Source: Chloroflexota bacterium
GTDB taxonomy: Bacteria; Chloroflexota; Dehalococcoidia; Lucifugimonadales; UBA3495
Direction of reading: 5' to 3'
Length of the DNA stretch: 64,000 nucleotides
NCBI GenBank assembly: GCA_028874075.1
Contig: JAPPLU010000049.1
Coordinates: forward strand, 46,424-110,423
Below, in pieces: positions 17,701 through 25,980 of the stretch (position 1 is its first letter; every line of letters begins with the position of its first letter). The notes below the pieces were generated by a model. The model was not told where the DNA came from and ran no database searches. It was given only the letters and a program-made list of their open reading frames with translations. Position numbers and translations under genes: made by a program.

Positions 17701-17729
17701 TTGAACCCGCCATCAAGGCGGCCTATAAT
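17701..17729 (+). promoter_or_regulatory. Promoter with palindromic spacer, LLM gene
   Basis: TTGAAC at 17701-17706 and a perfect TATAAT at 17724-17729 are 17 bases apart. The spacer holds an inverted repeat CCGCC-N5-GGCGG (17708-17722), a possible operator. Confidence 0.6.
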
Positions 17730-17760
17730 CCCTGCGCACTAATACTACCGAGGAGGCATC

Positions 17761-18762
17761 ATGCAATTCGGCGTATCCCTTTCCGGCATGGGCCAGCAGC
17801 CAATTGAAAAAGATATGCGGCAGAACTTCCAGGAGATTGTGGAGTACATCCGCACCGCCCGCCAGTTGGGTTTCGACTTCCTCTACCAGGGCCAGCACTA
17901 CCTGACTTCCCCCTACCAGCAGCTGCAGACCGTCCCCCTGCTGGCGCGGCTGGCCGCCGAGGCCGAGGGCATGGGCATGGTGGCCACCCTGCTGGTGCCC
18001 CTGCATCACCCCGTCGACCTGGCGGAGCGGGTAACGACCATGGACATCATTACCGATGGCCGCTTCCACCTCAGCGCCGCCCTGGGCTACCGTGACGAGG
18101 AGTACGATGCCTTCGGGGTGGCCCGCAACCGCCGCGTCTCCCGCTACCTGGAGTGCCTGGACGTGATGCGCCAGCTTTGGACCCAGAACGAGGTAACCCA
18201 CCACGGCGAGCATTTCCACCTGGAGGGAGCGCGAATGACCATCCGTCCCATCCAGCAGCCCCACCCGCCCATCTGGGTGGCGGCCAACGGCGACGCCGCC
18301 ATCAAGCGTGCCGCCCGCCGGGGCTACACCTGGTACGTCAACCCCCACGCCACCTACACCGCCATCAAGCGCCAGATTGAGCTTTACCACGAAACGGCGG
18401 AGGCCGCCGGCTCCGACGCGCCCAGCGACCTGCCCATTGCCCGGGAGTTATACGTGGGTGAGACCCGGGAGCAGGCCTGGGCCGACGCCGCTCCCTTCCT
18501 GGGCGGCAAGTACGCCGCCTACGCCCAGTGGGGCCAGGACAAGGCCATGGACGAGGAATTCAGCACCGCATTCACCGAACTGGCCGAAGACCGCTTCATC
18601 ATCGGCGACCCGGAGGACTGCATCGGGGAAATTGAAAAGTTGCGGGAGCTGGGCATGTCCCACGGCAGCTTCCGCATGATGTGGCCCGGCATGGACCTGC
18701 GCCGGGGCCTGCAAAACCTGGAACTGTTTGCAGATAGGGTGATGCCGCATTTTCGAGAGTAG
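17761..18762 (+). CDS. LLM-class flavin-dependent oxidoreductase
   Basis: A 333-residue bacterial luciferase-like monooxygenase (TIM barrel, uses reduced FMN or F420). Recognisable parts are FDFLYQGQHYLTSPY, the strand-loop GMVATLLVPLHHPVDLAERV, TDGRFHLSAALGYRDEEY, and IRPIQQPHPPIWVAANGD. GAGGAGG precedes the ATG. Such enzymes oxidise small organic molecules, and lineages related to SAR202 often carry many copies. The preceding promoter suggests it is transcribed alone. Confidence 0.87.
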   Translation: MQFGVSLSGMGQQPIEKDMRQNFQEIVEYIRTARQLGFDFLYQGQHYLTSPYQQLQTVPLLARLAAEAEGMGMVATLLVPLHHPVDLAERVTTMDIITDGRFHLSAALGYRDEEYDAFGVARNRRVSRYLECLDVMRQLWTQNEVTHHGEHFHLEGARMTIRPIQQPHPPIWVAANGDAAIKRAARRGYTWYVNPHATYTAIKRQIELYHETAEAAGSDAPSDLPIARELYVGETREQAWADAAPFLGGKYAAYAQWGQDKAMDEEFSTAFTELAEDRFIIGDPEDCIGEIEKLRELGMSHGSFRMMWPGMDLRRGLQNLELFADRVMPHFRE

Positions 18763-18858
18763 GCAAAACTTGAGCAAGGCCCGGATTTCCAGTACCGTTC
18801 GAGTTTGCCTGGTGTACAATCAAGGTTGCGTAGCTTTTCCGCAAGAGGGGAGATAAGC

Positions 18859-19242
18859 ATGGTGGCCACCGACAGGGTTAACGAGCTGTTCGCTGATGCC
18901 AGGCACATGCAATCAGAGGCGCTTAAGCTGTTGGAGGGCGGGGATATCCGGGATGCGGCCGAAAAGGCGTGGTGCGCCACCAAGCGGGCGACTGAAGCCC
19001 TGGTACTAGCCCGTACCGGACGAGAGCCGGAAATCCCCGCACAAACGTCGGCTGGGCTCAGGCGAATGGCCCATGAAGACGAACGTTTTCAGCCGCTCCG
19101 CAACCACTTCAACGCCTGTGTCAAAGAACTGCACGTGGACTGCTTCTACGACGGTCATTGCGAACCGGAGGAAGACGTAGCTGTTACCATCCGGAATAGC
19201 GGCCCGTTCATAGACCAGGCTGAGTTCCTGTCCTCCGGTTAG
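18859..19242 (+). CDS. PaREP1/HEPN-like helical protein
   Basis: A 127-residue mostly helical protein. The segment LLEGGDIRDAAEKAWCATKRATEALVLARTG resembles the first two helices of PaREP1/HEPN-type small proteins, which often accompany nucleotidyltransferases or act alone; that part is split here only for description. No RxxxxH catalytic motif is evident, so RNase activity is not indicated. ATG 18859 follows GAGGGGAG; an upstream in-frame ATG at 18805 would add a basic tail with no ribosome site. Confidence 0.55.
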   Translation: MVATDRVNELFADARHMQSEALKLLEGGDIRDAAEKAWCATKRATEALVLARTGREPEIPAQTSAGLRRMAHEDERFQPLRNHFNACVKELHVDCFYDGHCEPEEDVAVTIRNSGPFIDQAEFLSSG

Positions 19243-19253
19243 GTCTAAACCGA

Positions 19254-19634
19254 CTATCCGCCCCCCACAATCTCCCCCAGCGTGGCGCTGAAGCGGCCTT
19301 TGTTCAGGGTTTGCTGGGCGCCCAGGGCCGCCGCCCGTTCCATGGACGCCGTGTCCTCGTGGGGCCCGAAGGCCACGATGCGCGGACCCGCGCCGCCCGA
19401 ACCACGCTCTCCCAGGGATGACAGGACGGCATTCCAGGTACCAGCGTCACCTTCCAGGTCCACCAGCACCAGCTCCGTCTCACCGTCGGCGAAGCATTCC
19501 CAGAAGTCGGCCTCGGTATGGGCCTGGCGCACGGAGTAGCCCAGGGGTTCGGCCACCGTCTCAACTCGGGCCAGGAAGAACAGGTTCTGGCCTATGAGGA
19601 TAATACCCCGGCGGGTGTCTGCAGCCTCATTCAT
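19254..19634 (-). CDS. Receiver-domain-like protein
   Basis: A 126-residue protein with the alternating beta/alpha pattern of CheY-like receivers: GIILIGQNLFFLARVETVAE, then ETELVLVDLEGD in the position of the phospho-acceptor strand, and PRIVAFGPHED further on. The expected acidic pair near the N-terminus is missing and the Lys strand reads LNKGRF, so it may be a pseudo-receiver that does not take phosphate. GAGGAAA precedes the ATG. No kinase is adjacent. Confidence 0.5.
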   Translation of the reverse strand: MNEAADTRRGIILIGQNLFFLARVETVAEPLGYSVRQAHTEADFWECFADGETELVLVDLEGDAGTWNAVLSSLGERGSGGAGPRIVAFGPHEDTASMERAAALGAQQTLNKGRFSATLGEIVGGG

Positions 19635-19688
19635 TTTCGTTTCCTCTTGACGGTATTGCCACTTCGCTCCGGGGGCGCGGGAACTGAT

Positions 19689-20357
19689 TTAATGTCCTGG
19701 CCTTGCCAGGAAAGCGTTTGGGCCGTCGTCAAACACTTGGTTGAACCGGTCCACCCGTTCTGTCATGTCTCGAAATGCCGGGTTAATCCAGCCGATAGTT
19801 TCCAAGATGTCAAAATGTCGCTGCTTCAGGCCTGACAACTTCCAGATTGGTTCGAAATGGAAAACCCGGTTACGAAGACGCCGAATACCATCGAGGCGGG
19901 CGCGAAGCGTACTTCGTTCCCTTGACCGGCGAGGGGTATGCGGGAATACCTCCCCTATTAGGCTCCTCCATAATATGTGCTCATATTCGCCATTGAAGAG
20001 ATTTACCCAAAAGCCGAAGTTGCACTCCGCTATATATTTTCCAGGAGTCGCCTTGATATTCCGCCGGGAGAAGGCCTGTCCCATTTTTTCGATGGCCTCC
20101 TTTTCGTAACCAACCAGATGACTTGTGAACCAGAATTCGGTGCCGAATTTCTCCGAAGCTGCGTCATGTATGCTGTTGCGGAGGGTCACTTCAATTCCGT
20201 GCAGTGATGGATACAAGCTCTCGCTCAAAGCCAAGTTCCACAGATAAGTTGCCAGGCCCAGTTCCATGTTACGCTGGGTACTTTGGCTCAAGTACGGTTC
20301 GAGCCTGCTGTCAGAAAGGGCTCGCTGCAGTTGACTGAAAGGTTCGGGTTGACGCAT
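19689..20357 (-). CDS. Abi-like protein with HEPN RNase motif
   Basis: A 222-residue protein of the Abi_2 / AbiD-AbiF type. The C-terminal third carries RRLRNRVFHFEPIW, which contains the RNxxxH signature of catalytically active HEPN ribonucleases, and the N-terminus has the usual HGIEVTLRNSIHDA. Such proteins act in abortive infection or as toxins by cutting RNA. No antitoxin-sized gene is adjacent; the 160-base upstream gap is structured (20388-20514). Base composition is less GC-rich than its neighbours, suggesting transfer. Confidence 0.72.
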   Translation of the reverse strand: MRQPEPFSQLQRALSDSRLEPYLSQSTQRNMELGLATYLWNLALSESLYPSLHGIEVTLRNSIHDAASEKFGTEFWFTSHLVGYEKEAIEKMGQAFSRRNIKATPGKYIAECNFGFWVNLFNGEYEHILWRSLIGEVFPHTPRRSRERSTLRARLDGIRRLRNRVFHFEPIWKLSGLKQRHFDILETIGWINPAFRDMTERVDRFNQVFDDGPNAFLARPGH

Positions 20358-20387
20358 TTGGCAAACTGTGGTATAAATTTACTTGGA

Positions 20388-20514
20388 AACCCCGGACCGT
20401 CCTATCCCGGCCTTGAGCCGGTGAAGACGCCGGGGTACTGTTTTTTCTGTGGGCTATACTTGTTCCGAGTTTGAGCCAGGGAACCCTTCGGTACCTTGCT
20501 CAGGTTCAACTCCT
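20388..20514. other. Structured intergenic element of unknown class
   Basis: Two dense inverted-repeat modules lie in the gap between the Abi-like gene and the cinA-like gene. One pairs CCCCGG and GTC/GAC segments around an inner CCGGC/GCCGG hairpin (about 20391-20440) and on the plus strand is followed by TACTGTTTTTTC; the other pairs GAGTT/AACTC and TGAGC/GCTCA (about 20467-20512). It could be a terminator pair or a leader RNA of the Abi-like gene. Confidence 0.4.
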
Positions 20515-20517
20515 TCC

Positions 20518-21000
20518 CTAGCTCCCCTGCCCTTCCTTCAACCGTTCGCCCAGCAGGTCTATGGCCGCCTGGGCCGCGGCCCGTTTGTTCCCGTCCCGGT
20601 CGCTGTCGAACACCCGGTGGATGGCCACGTCGTTGCCGTTCGCGTCGGCCAGGCCGATGTAGAAGGTGCCGATGGGGAAGGACGAGCGCCCCTGCCCCGG
20701 GCCGGTAACGCCCGTGGTGGAGACGGCGTAGTCGGTGCCGGTCAACTCCAGGACACCCCGCGCCATGGCAATGGCCATCTCCTCGCAGACGCTGCCCTTG
20801 GTGTCGTAAAGCTCGTCGGAAACGCCCAGGATGCTCTGCTTCAGCCCGCCGGTATAGGCGATTACGCCTCCGGGGAAGAACTGGGAACTGCCGGGGATGG
20901 TGCCCAGCAGGTAGCCAATCAGCCCGGCGGTGTCCGCCTCGGCCACCGACACCCGCTTGCCCTGGTCCATCAACATCTGAGCTACTTCGCTAACGTCCAT
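20518..21000 (-). CDS. CinA-C-family protein (nicotinamide-nucleotide amidase-like)
   Basis: A 160-residue stand-alone CinA C-terminal domain, related to PncC, which deamidates NMN to nicotinic acid mononucleotide. Family landmarks are TIPGSSQFFPGGVIAYTG and TTGVTGPGQGRSSFPIGTFY. The usual SxTGGL near the N-terminus reads ADTAGLIG, so the first active-site segment deviates and catalysis is uncertain. Start 21000 is taken because AGGAGG precedes it; an ATG 24 codons earlier is unlikely. A second CinA-C protein is encoded at 46776-47267. Confidence 0.8.
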   Translation of the reverse strand: MDVSEVAQMLMDQGKRVSVAEADTAGLIGYLLGTIPGSSQFFPGGVIAYTGGLKQSILGVSDELYDTKGSVCEEMAIAMARGVLELTGTDYAVSTTGVTGPGQGRSSFPIGTFYIGLADANGNDVAIHRVFDSDRDGNKRAAAQAAIDLLGERLKEGQGS

Positions 21001-21170
21001 GGTTTCCTCCTGCGCATATCGCTGTCGGTGAGCGGCAGAGCTTCGAGCCACCACACCTTGATTCGATCTCATATCCGTAGCTGGTATCTTACCACCCTCT
21101 CCGACTCACCGGGGAATACTCTGTCCGGCTTCGAACAAAAGGAGCCACGGATCCAGGCCCCGCGAAGGTC

Positions 21171-22253
21171 TTAACGGTCGGCCAGGGTCTTCAGCGCCCC
21201 TTCGTCCAGTTGAACGCCCAGGCCCGGTCCGGTGGGCACGGCCAGGTAGCCATTCTTCACCTCCAGCGGTTCCTTCAGGACGGGGATCTCGTCGCGGATG
21301 GTGATCGGCTCGATGTTGTACTCCTGCGCGTAGGGGACAATGGGGTAGGCAGCGCAGAAGTGCAGGTGCGCCACGGTGCTGATTGTGGGCTGGGTGTTGT
21401 GTACCGTTATGGGCTTGCCGAAGGTCTCGCACAGGGCGGCAATCTTCTGGAACTCGGTAAACCCCGGGGCTTTCACGATATCCGGCTGGATGATGTCCAC
21501 CCTTCCCTTCAGGATCAGGTCACGGTACTCGTAACGGGTATAGATCATCTCGCCGGACGCTACGGGTATGTCCAGGGCGTCGGCCACGGCGGCCAGGCCC
21601 TCCAGGTCGTAGTGGGGACGGGGTTCTTCAAAGTGGAAGGTCCCCAGCGACTCCAGGGCCTTGCCGACCTCAATGGCTCGGTGCACCGAGTATGCCCCGT
21701 TGACGTCAATCAGGATGTCTATGTCGTCCCCCACCGCCTTTCGCACCTCGGTAACGGTGGCGATGGTGTGGTCGGCGCTGTCGTCCATTGCCCCGGGCAC
21801 GGCGCTGTGCAGCTTGTAGGCGGTGTAGCCCTGCTCAACGAAGGAAGCGGCTCGTCGGGCTTCTTCCAGCGGCGTCATATCCCGGCGCATGGAACTGGCG
21901 TACATCCTTATCCTGTCCCGCGCCGCGCCGCCCAGCAAATGGGAGATTGGCTGGCCGACCGCCTTGCCCTTGATGTCCCAAAGGGCGATGTCAATCCCCG
22001 CTATGGCGCACCAGATGGCGCCACCCATTTCCAGCGCCGACCCGGCCCGCCGCAAGTCGTTGAAGCGCAGCGTTGTCTCGGTGGGGTCTTTCCCCAGCAG
22101 CGCCGGCTTCAGAAGTTCGTCAATCGTCGCCTTGACGATGCCGGGTTGCCGCCGGAAGCATTCGCCAATGCCCACGATGCCCTCGTCGGTAAATACCCGC
22201 ACGAAGGGAAAACTGCGGTCCAGGACAAGGCATTCCACGTCCGTGATTTTCAT
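21171..22253 (-). CDS. Enolase-superfamily (mandelate racemase/muconate lactonizing) enzyme
   Basis: A 360-residue enzyme of the enolase superfamily. The N-terminal capping domain (ITDVECLVLDRSFPFVRVF) is followed by a TIM barrel with metal ligands in DVNGAY (Asp), FEEPRP (Glu) and VASGEM (Glu). The basic pair appears as YKLHS, and the C-terminal HNTQPTIS carries the opposite base. This is the dehydratase/racemase subgroup acting on acid sugars or related acids. The start at 22253 matches the family N-terminus; upstream in-frame sequence is not conserved in character. Confidence 0.85.
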   Translation of the reverse strand: MKITDVECLVLDRSFPFVRVFTDEGIVGIGECFRRQPGIVKATIDELLKPALLGKDPTETTLRFNDLRRAGSALEMGGAIWCAIAGIDIALWDIKGKAVGQPISHLLGGAARDRIRMYASSMRRDMTPLEEARRAASFVEQGYTAYKLHSAVPGAMDDSADHTIATVTEVRKAVGDDIDILIDVNGAYSVHRAIEVGKALESLGTFHFEEPRPHYDLEGLAAVADALDIPVASGEMIYTRYEYRDLILKGRVDIIQPDIVKAPGFTEFQKIAALCETFGKPITVHNTQPTISTVAHLHFCAAYPIVPYAQEYNIEPITIRDEIPVLKEPLEVKNGYLAVPTGPGLGVQLDEGALKTLADR

Positions 22254-22288
22254 GCTGCTGGCCCCCGTTTGGTCAGTATTTGCGTCGC

Positions 22289-22894
22289 TCAGGCGCTGGC
22301 CTGGCCCGTTCTCTGCCTTCGGAACTGGGAGCGGGTGAACCTGGCAATCAGTACTCCCGCCACCAGGCCGCACAGGTGCCCCTCCCAGGAAATATAAGGC
22401 GCGGTGGGCACCAGACCCAGGAAGATACCGGTGCCGAACACCAGAATCACCAGCGCCGCCACGATAATGGCAAGGAAGCTGTGCTCGTACCAGCCCCGGG
22501 CCACCAGGTGGCCGAAGTAGCCGAACACGAGGCCGCTGGCCCCCACGTGCACCACGTTCTGCAGGTTATCCCAGGGCCAGGGTCGCCCCACGCACCACAC
22601 GGCCAGCCCGCCGACGAAAACGATGAACAGGGTTACACCCACGAAGTTGGACTGGCCCCGGGCCGCCACCAGGCCACCCAGGATGAGCAGGGGAAATGTG
22701 TTGGATATCAGGTGGCCGAAACCGCCGTGCAGGAAGGGACTCAGCGGTATGCCCCGCAGCCCCTCGATGGTGCGGGGCACCAGGCCGTACTGGTTCAGGC
22801 TGTAATCCAGGAAGATATTAACTATCTGTACTACCCAGAGTATGGCAACGAAGGCGATCAACAACGCCAGGCTGGCAACGCGGTCCAAGAACAT
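22289..22894 (-). CDS. Rhomboid-family intramembrane serine protease
   Basis: A 201-residue integral membrane protein with six predicted membrane helices. The catalytic dyad is visible as Ser in HVGASGLVFGYFG (GxSG) and His in WEGHLCGLVAGVL. LSPFLHGGFGHLISN is the L1/TM2 motif with the oxyanion Asn. The start at 22894 lies two bases after the tlyA stop, so the two are co-transcribed and translationally coupled. Substrates are unknown. Confidence 0.87.
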   Translation of the reverse strand: MFLDRVASLALLIAFVAILWVVQIVNIFLDYSLNQYGLVPRTIEGLRGIPLSPFLHGGFGHLISNTFPLLILGGLVAARGQSNFVGVTLFIVFVGGLAVWCVGRPWPWDNLQNVVHVGASGLVFGYFGHLVARGWYEHSFLAIIVAALVILVFGTGIFLGLVPTAPYISWEGHLCGLVAGVLIARFTRSQFRRQRTGQASA

Positions 22895-22896
22895 GG

Positions 22897-23661
22897 CTAG
22901 GTACTGACTTCTCCTTCCCGGTTCGCCGGCTTTTGAAGCAGCAGGAAGAACTCCCGGTTTCCCTTGTCTCCCAGTATAGGCGACGGGCACATGCCCCGCA
23001 GTCGAAGCCTTTGCTCCGTTGCCCAGACCACCATCCGACCCAGCACGGCCGCATGTACCTTGGGGTCCCTCACGATGCCTCCCCGTCCCACCCCTTCCCT
23101 TGGGGCCTCGAACTGGGGTTTTACCAGGGCGACGATGTGTCCACTGCTGCGCAGGTGTTCCAGGGCCGGCGGAATTACCAGGTTCAGGGAGATGAAGGAA
23201 ACGTCTATAACTACCAGGTCCACAAGTTCCGGCAGGTGGTATGGATGGCGGGCGTTGGTCTTTTCCATGACGGTAACCCGGGCATCCTGGCGAAGGCGGT
23301 GGTGCAATTGGCCGTGGCCCACGTCCACCGCGTGGACGTGCCGTACACCCCGCTGCAGCAGGCAGTCGGTGAAGCCGCCGGTGGAAGCCCCCACGTCCAG
23401 GGCTGTCTGTCCTTCCACCGCCAATCCGAAGACATCCAGGGCGCCGGCCAGCTTCAGCCCTCCCCGACTGACGTAGGGCAGCCTTCCGCGCACTTCCAGG
23501 GCAACGTCTTCGGCCAGCGAAGAACTGGCCTTGGCCACTCTTCCCGACGGCGCGAATACCAGGCCCTCCATAATCATGACTTGGGCCTGCTCACGACTTT
23601 CAGCCAACCCCCGCTCGGCCAGCAGCACGTCAGCCCGTTTCTTCCTTGCTCTAGTAGTCAT
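22897..23661 (-). CDS. tlyA: TlyA-type rRNA 2'-O-methyltransferase
   Basis: A 254-residue protein of the TlyA/hemolysin-A family. Residues 8-65 form an S4 RNA-binding domain (KRADVLLAERGLAESREQAQ); the rest is an FtsJ-like SAM-dependent methyltransferase with ALDVGASTGGFTDCLLQRG and the catalytic-site Lys in ALVKPQFEA. TlyA methylates 2'-O of cytidines in 16S and/or 23S rRNA. Full family length. It is upstream of the rhomboid gene with a two-base gap. The enzyme is cytoplasmic. Confidence 0.88.
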   Translation of the reverse strand: MTTRARKKRADVLLAERGLAESREQAQVMIMEGLVFAPSGRVAKASSSLAEDVALEVRGRLPYVSRGGLKLAGALDVFGLAVEGQTALDVGASTGGFTDCLLQRGVRHVHAVDVGHGQLHHRLRQDARVTVMEKTNARHPYHLPELVDLVVIDVSFISLNLVIPPALEHLRSSGHIVALVKPQFEAPREGVGRGGIVRDPKVHAAVLGRMVVWATEQRLRLRGMCPSPILGDKGNREFFLLLQKPANREGEVST

Positions 23662-23726
23662 CTATCTAGTCCACGAATAGCTGACAACATTCACTAATGC
23701 CATAGGTGGTCATTCTTGGATTAACG

Positions 23727-24527
23727 CTACTCTCCAATGAAGTTGGGTGCACGTTTCTCGAGGAAGGCGCGGTACCCTTCCTGGTAGTCCCGCGTATCGA
23801 ACTGGGCCAGTGGAATGTTGGCCTCCTCTGGCGTCAGGTTGTTCAGGTCCGGCTTGGCCAGTACCTGGTTCAGAGTTTGTTTGTTGGCGGCATGGGACAG
23901 GGGGGCAAGGGAAGCGATGTCCCGTGCCAGCTGGTAGGTAACTTGCTCCAGTTCATCCGAACTGGTTACCTGGTTTACCAGGCCCATGTGCAGGGCCTCT
24001 TCAGCTTCCACCAGCCGGCCTGACATCAGGATGTACAGCGCGTTGCCCTTGCCCACCAGGTTGACTAACCCTCGCATCTCCCGGTGGCCGATGCTGATGC
24101 CCAGGCGGGCCGCGGGGATTCCCAGTCGGCTGCCCTCGGAGGCGATGCGCAAATCCGTGGCCACCGCCAGTTCGCAGCCGCCGCCGGCTGCGAAACCCCG
24201 AATCATCGAAATGGTTGGGGTGTTCATGGCGGCCAGGGTGTCCAGCAGGCGGTCCACCTTGTCGTTATACACCTTGCCCTTGGCCGAATCGGCGCGATAC
24301 TCGTCAAAGTCCGCGATGTCCGCTCCGGCAGAGAAGGCCACATCGCCGGCGCCGGTTATCACCACTACCCGAACATCTCTGTCCCGGTCCAGTCCTTCCA
24401 TACAGTCTGCCAATTCACCCCACATCCGGTAGTTGATGGCATTGCGCTGGCGTGGGCGGTTGATGGTGACGGTTACGATGGGCAGTTGACGCTCTACCAG
24501 CAAGTGGTCCTGGGCGATTGTGGACAT
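23727..24527 (-). CDS. Enoyl-CoA hydratase/isomerase family protein
   Basis: A 266-residue crotonase-fold enzyme. The oxyanion-hole segments are FSAGADIADF and RGFAAGGGCELAVATDLRIA. The position of the second catalytic Glu reads RLGISIGH, so the hydratase acid may be altered; isomerase or hydrolase chemistry is possible. The start at 24527 has GGAGG six bases upstream, formed by the codons after an earlier ATG at 24539. Together with the acyl-CoA ligase it fits fatty-acid or aromatic-acid degradation. Confidence 0.83.
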   Translation of the reverse strand: MSTIAQDHLLVERQLPIVTVTINRPRQRNAINYRMWGELADCMEGLDRDRDVRVVVITGAGDVAFSAGADIADFDEYRADSAKGKVYNDKVDRLLDTLAAMNTPTISMIRGFAAGGGCELAVATDLRIASEGSRLGIPAARLGISIGHREMRGLVNLVGKGNALYILMSGRLVEAEEALHMGLVNQVTSSDELEQVTYQLARDIASLAPLSHAANKQTLNQVLAKPDLNNLTPEEANIPLAQFDTRDYQEGYRAFLEKRAPNFIGE

Positions 24528-24905
24528 GGAAGCCTCCATGAACAGATGGGTGCATCAGCTTGTGCTGCAGGGGTAGCCTACAGGGAATCCGGAAAAAGTG
24601 TCAACCGGAAAAATCCAATATATTACGGATTATGTTCACTTATTTTCCGACTCAAAATAGACCAGAGGGAAAGATAACCCCATATTTATCAGATTGATGA
24701 CGAAATCCTTTTAACATTTTCAGGTAATATATTTTGTATTATGAATTATGGCTTGCCCTGGGCCGAGACAAGCCTATAAGATAACTGGCGATTTCCCAAC
24801 CCCCAACTGAATTTCCTTTTGCCGGCACTTCTTGCCCATTTACAGGCAAGACAGGCCGATGATTGGGCCCTTCCGGTCAAAGAAACAATTACGGAGCAAT
24901 AAGGC
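24528..24905. other. AT-rich intergenic region
   Basis: About 380 bases between two divergently transcribed genes. The central part (24590-24770) is markedly AT-rich compared with the rest of the window and probably holds both promoters, but no clean hexamer pair was found. Two short hairpins are visible: GGCTTG/CAAGCC at 24750-24774 and CTTGCC/GGCAAG at 24831-24850, the latter in the likely leader of the 24906 gene. Confidence 0.4.
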
Positions 24906-25877
24906 ATGAGAGCAGCCAGGATAGTGGCACCGAAGCAGTTTGACTTCGTGGACCTGGACATTCCCCAGGCCGGCGACGGCGAGTGCCTGATCAAGCTGGA
25001 ACGAGTTTCGGTTTGCGGCAGCGATATCCGGCACGGTTACGGGCCCATCGAGCCGGAAGAGCACTACCCCATGGCGGCTGGCCGCCCTTGCCACGAACTG
25101 GCCGGCGTGATTACTGAAAGCCGTACCGACGATTTCCACGAGGGGCAACGGGTTATCGTCATACCCGACCGGGGCACCGGCGGGTTGATGGAATACATCG
25201 TTTCCCGTCCGGGCCGCATGATTCTGCTGCCCGACCAGGGGCCGCTGGATGAGTGGGTCATGTGTCAGCCTCCCGGAACGGTGCTGTACTCCTGCAAGCG
25301 CATGGACACACTGCTGCAGAAAAACGTGCTGATCCTGGGGCAGGGAAGCATAGGCCTGAGTTTCACCATGCTCACGTCCCGCATGGGCGCCCGCAACGTG
25401 ATCACTGTAGACCCCCTGGACTACCGCCTGGAAAAGTCAGCTCACATGGGCGCCACCCACACTATCAATCCGGATAACGATAACCTGACCGAGGCAGTCC
25501 AGGAAATTACCCGGGGCGCCGGGCCGGACATCGTAGTTGAAGCGGCCGGCTATCCCGACACCTTCAACGAGGCTTTCCGGCAGGTCCGCCAGTTCGGCAC
25601 CGTCGTCCTCTTTGGCATCCAGAGCGACGATTTCGTGCCGCTGGAGCACAACCTGCTGATGGAAAAGCAGCCCACTATTTTCCCCACCACCGGCGCCCGC
25701 AGCGCCGATCCCATCAGCCAGATCCAGGATCTGGTCAGCCTCCGTGAACGTGGCTGGTGTGAACCCGCCGACCTGATTACCCACCGCCTCCCCTTCTCCG
25801 AAGTCCAGCAGGCATACGACATGTACGAACAACGCCAGGACAACATCATCAAGGTGGTAATGGATATTAACCAATAG
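24906..25877 (+). CDS. MDR-family alcohol/polyol dehydrogenase-like protein
   Basis: A 323-residue medium-chain dehydrogenase/reductase. The catalytic-zinc region is VSVCGSDIRHGYG (Cys ligand) and PCHELAGVI (His-Glu), so the catalytic metal site is retained. The structural-zinc four-cysteine lobe is missing: the chain goes directly from PDRGTGGLMEYIVS onward. The Rossmann motif reads LILGQGSIGLSFTML. GGAG precedes the ATG. Polyol or sugar-acid oxidation is plausible but not shown. A terminator-like hairpin follows at 25897. Confidence 0.82.
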   Translation: MRAARIVAPKQFDFVDLDIPQAGDGECLIKLERVSVCGSDIRHGYGPIEPEEHYPMAAGRPCHELAGVITESRTDDFHEGQRVIVIPDRGTGGLMEYIVSRPGRMILLPDQGPLDEWVMCQPPGTVLYSCKRMDTLLQKNVLILGQGSIGLSFTMLTSRMGARNVITVDPLDYRLEKSAHMGATHTINPDNDNLTEAVQEITRGAGPDIVVEAAGYPDTFNEAFRQVRQFGTVVLFGIQSDDFVPLEHNLLMEKQPTIFPTTGARSADPISQIQDLVSLRERGWCEPADLITHRLPFSEVQQAYDMYEQRQDNIIKVVMDINQ

Positions 25878-25896
25878 GTTCATGGAAGAATACCGG

Positions 25897-25931
25897 TTCC
25901 CCCGGCGTCCAACGGACCGGGGGAATTTTAT
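25897..25931 (+). terminator. Intrinsic terminator
   Basis: A 9-bp stem TTCCCCCGG/CCGGGGGAA with an inner TCC/GGA pairing, followed by TTTTATT, lies 20 bases after the 24906-25877 gene. Confidence 0.7.
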
Positions 25932-25980
25932 TGTCGGGAGAGGAAAAATATCGGCCTGCCACCACTGAGGAGGTGTTGAA

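Noticed and set aside
20455..20517. TPP riboswitch or tRNA in the gap (TTGAACCTGAGC and GGTTCAACTCC look suggestive)
   Set aside because: The CUGAGA half of the TPP element is missing, and the T-arm-like sequence does not pair into a tRNA.
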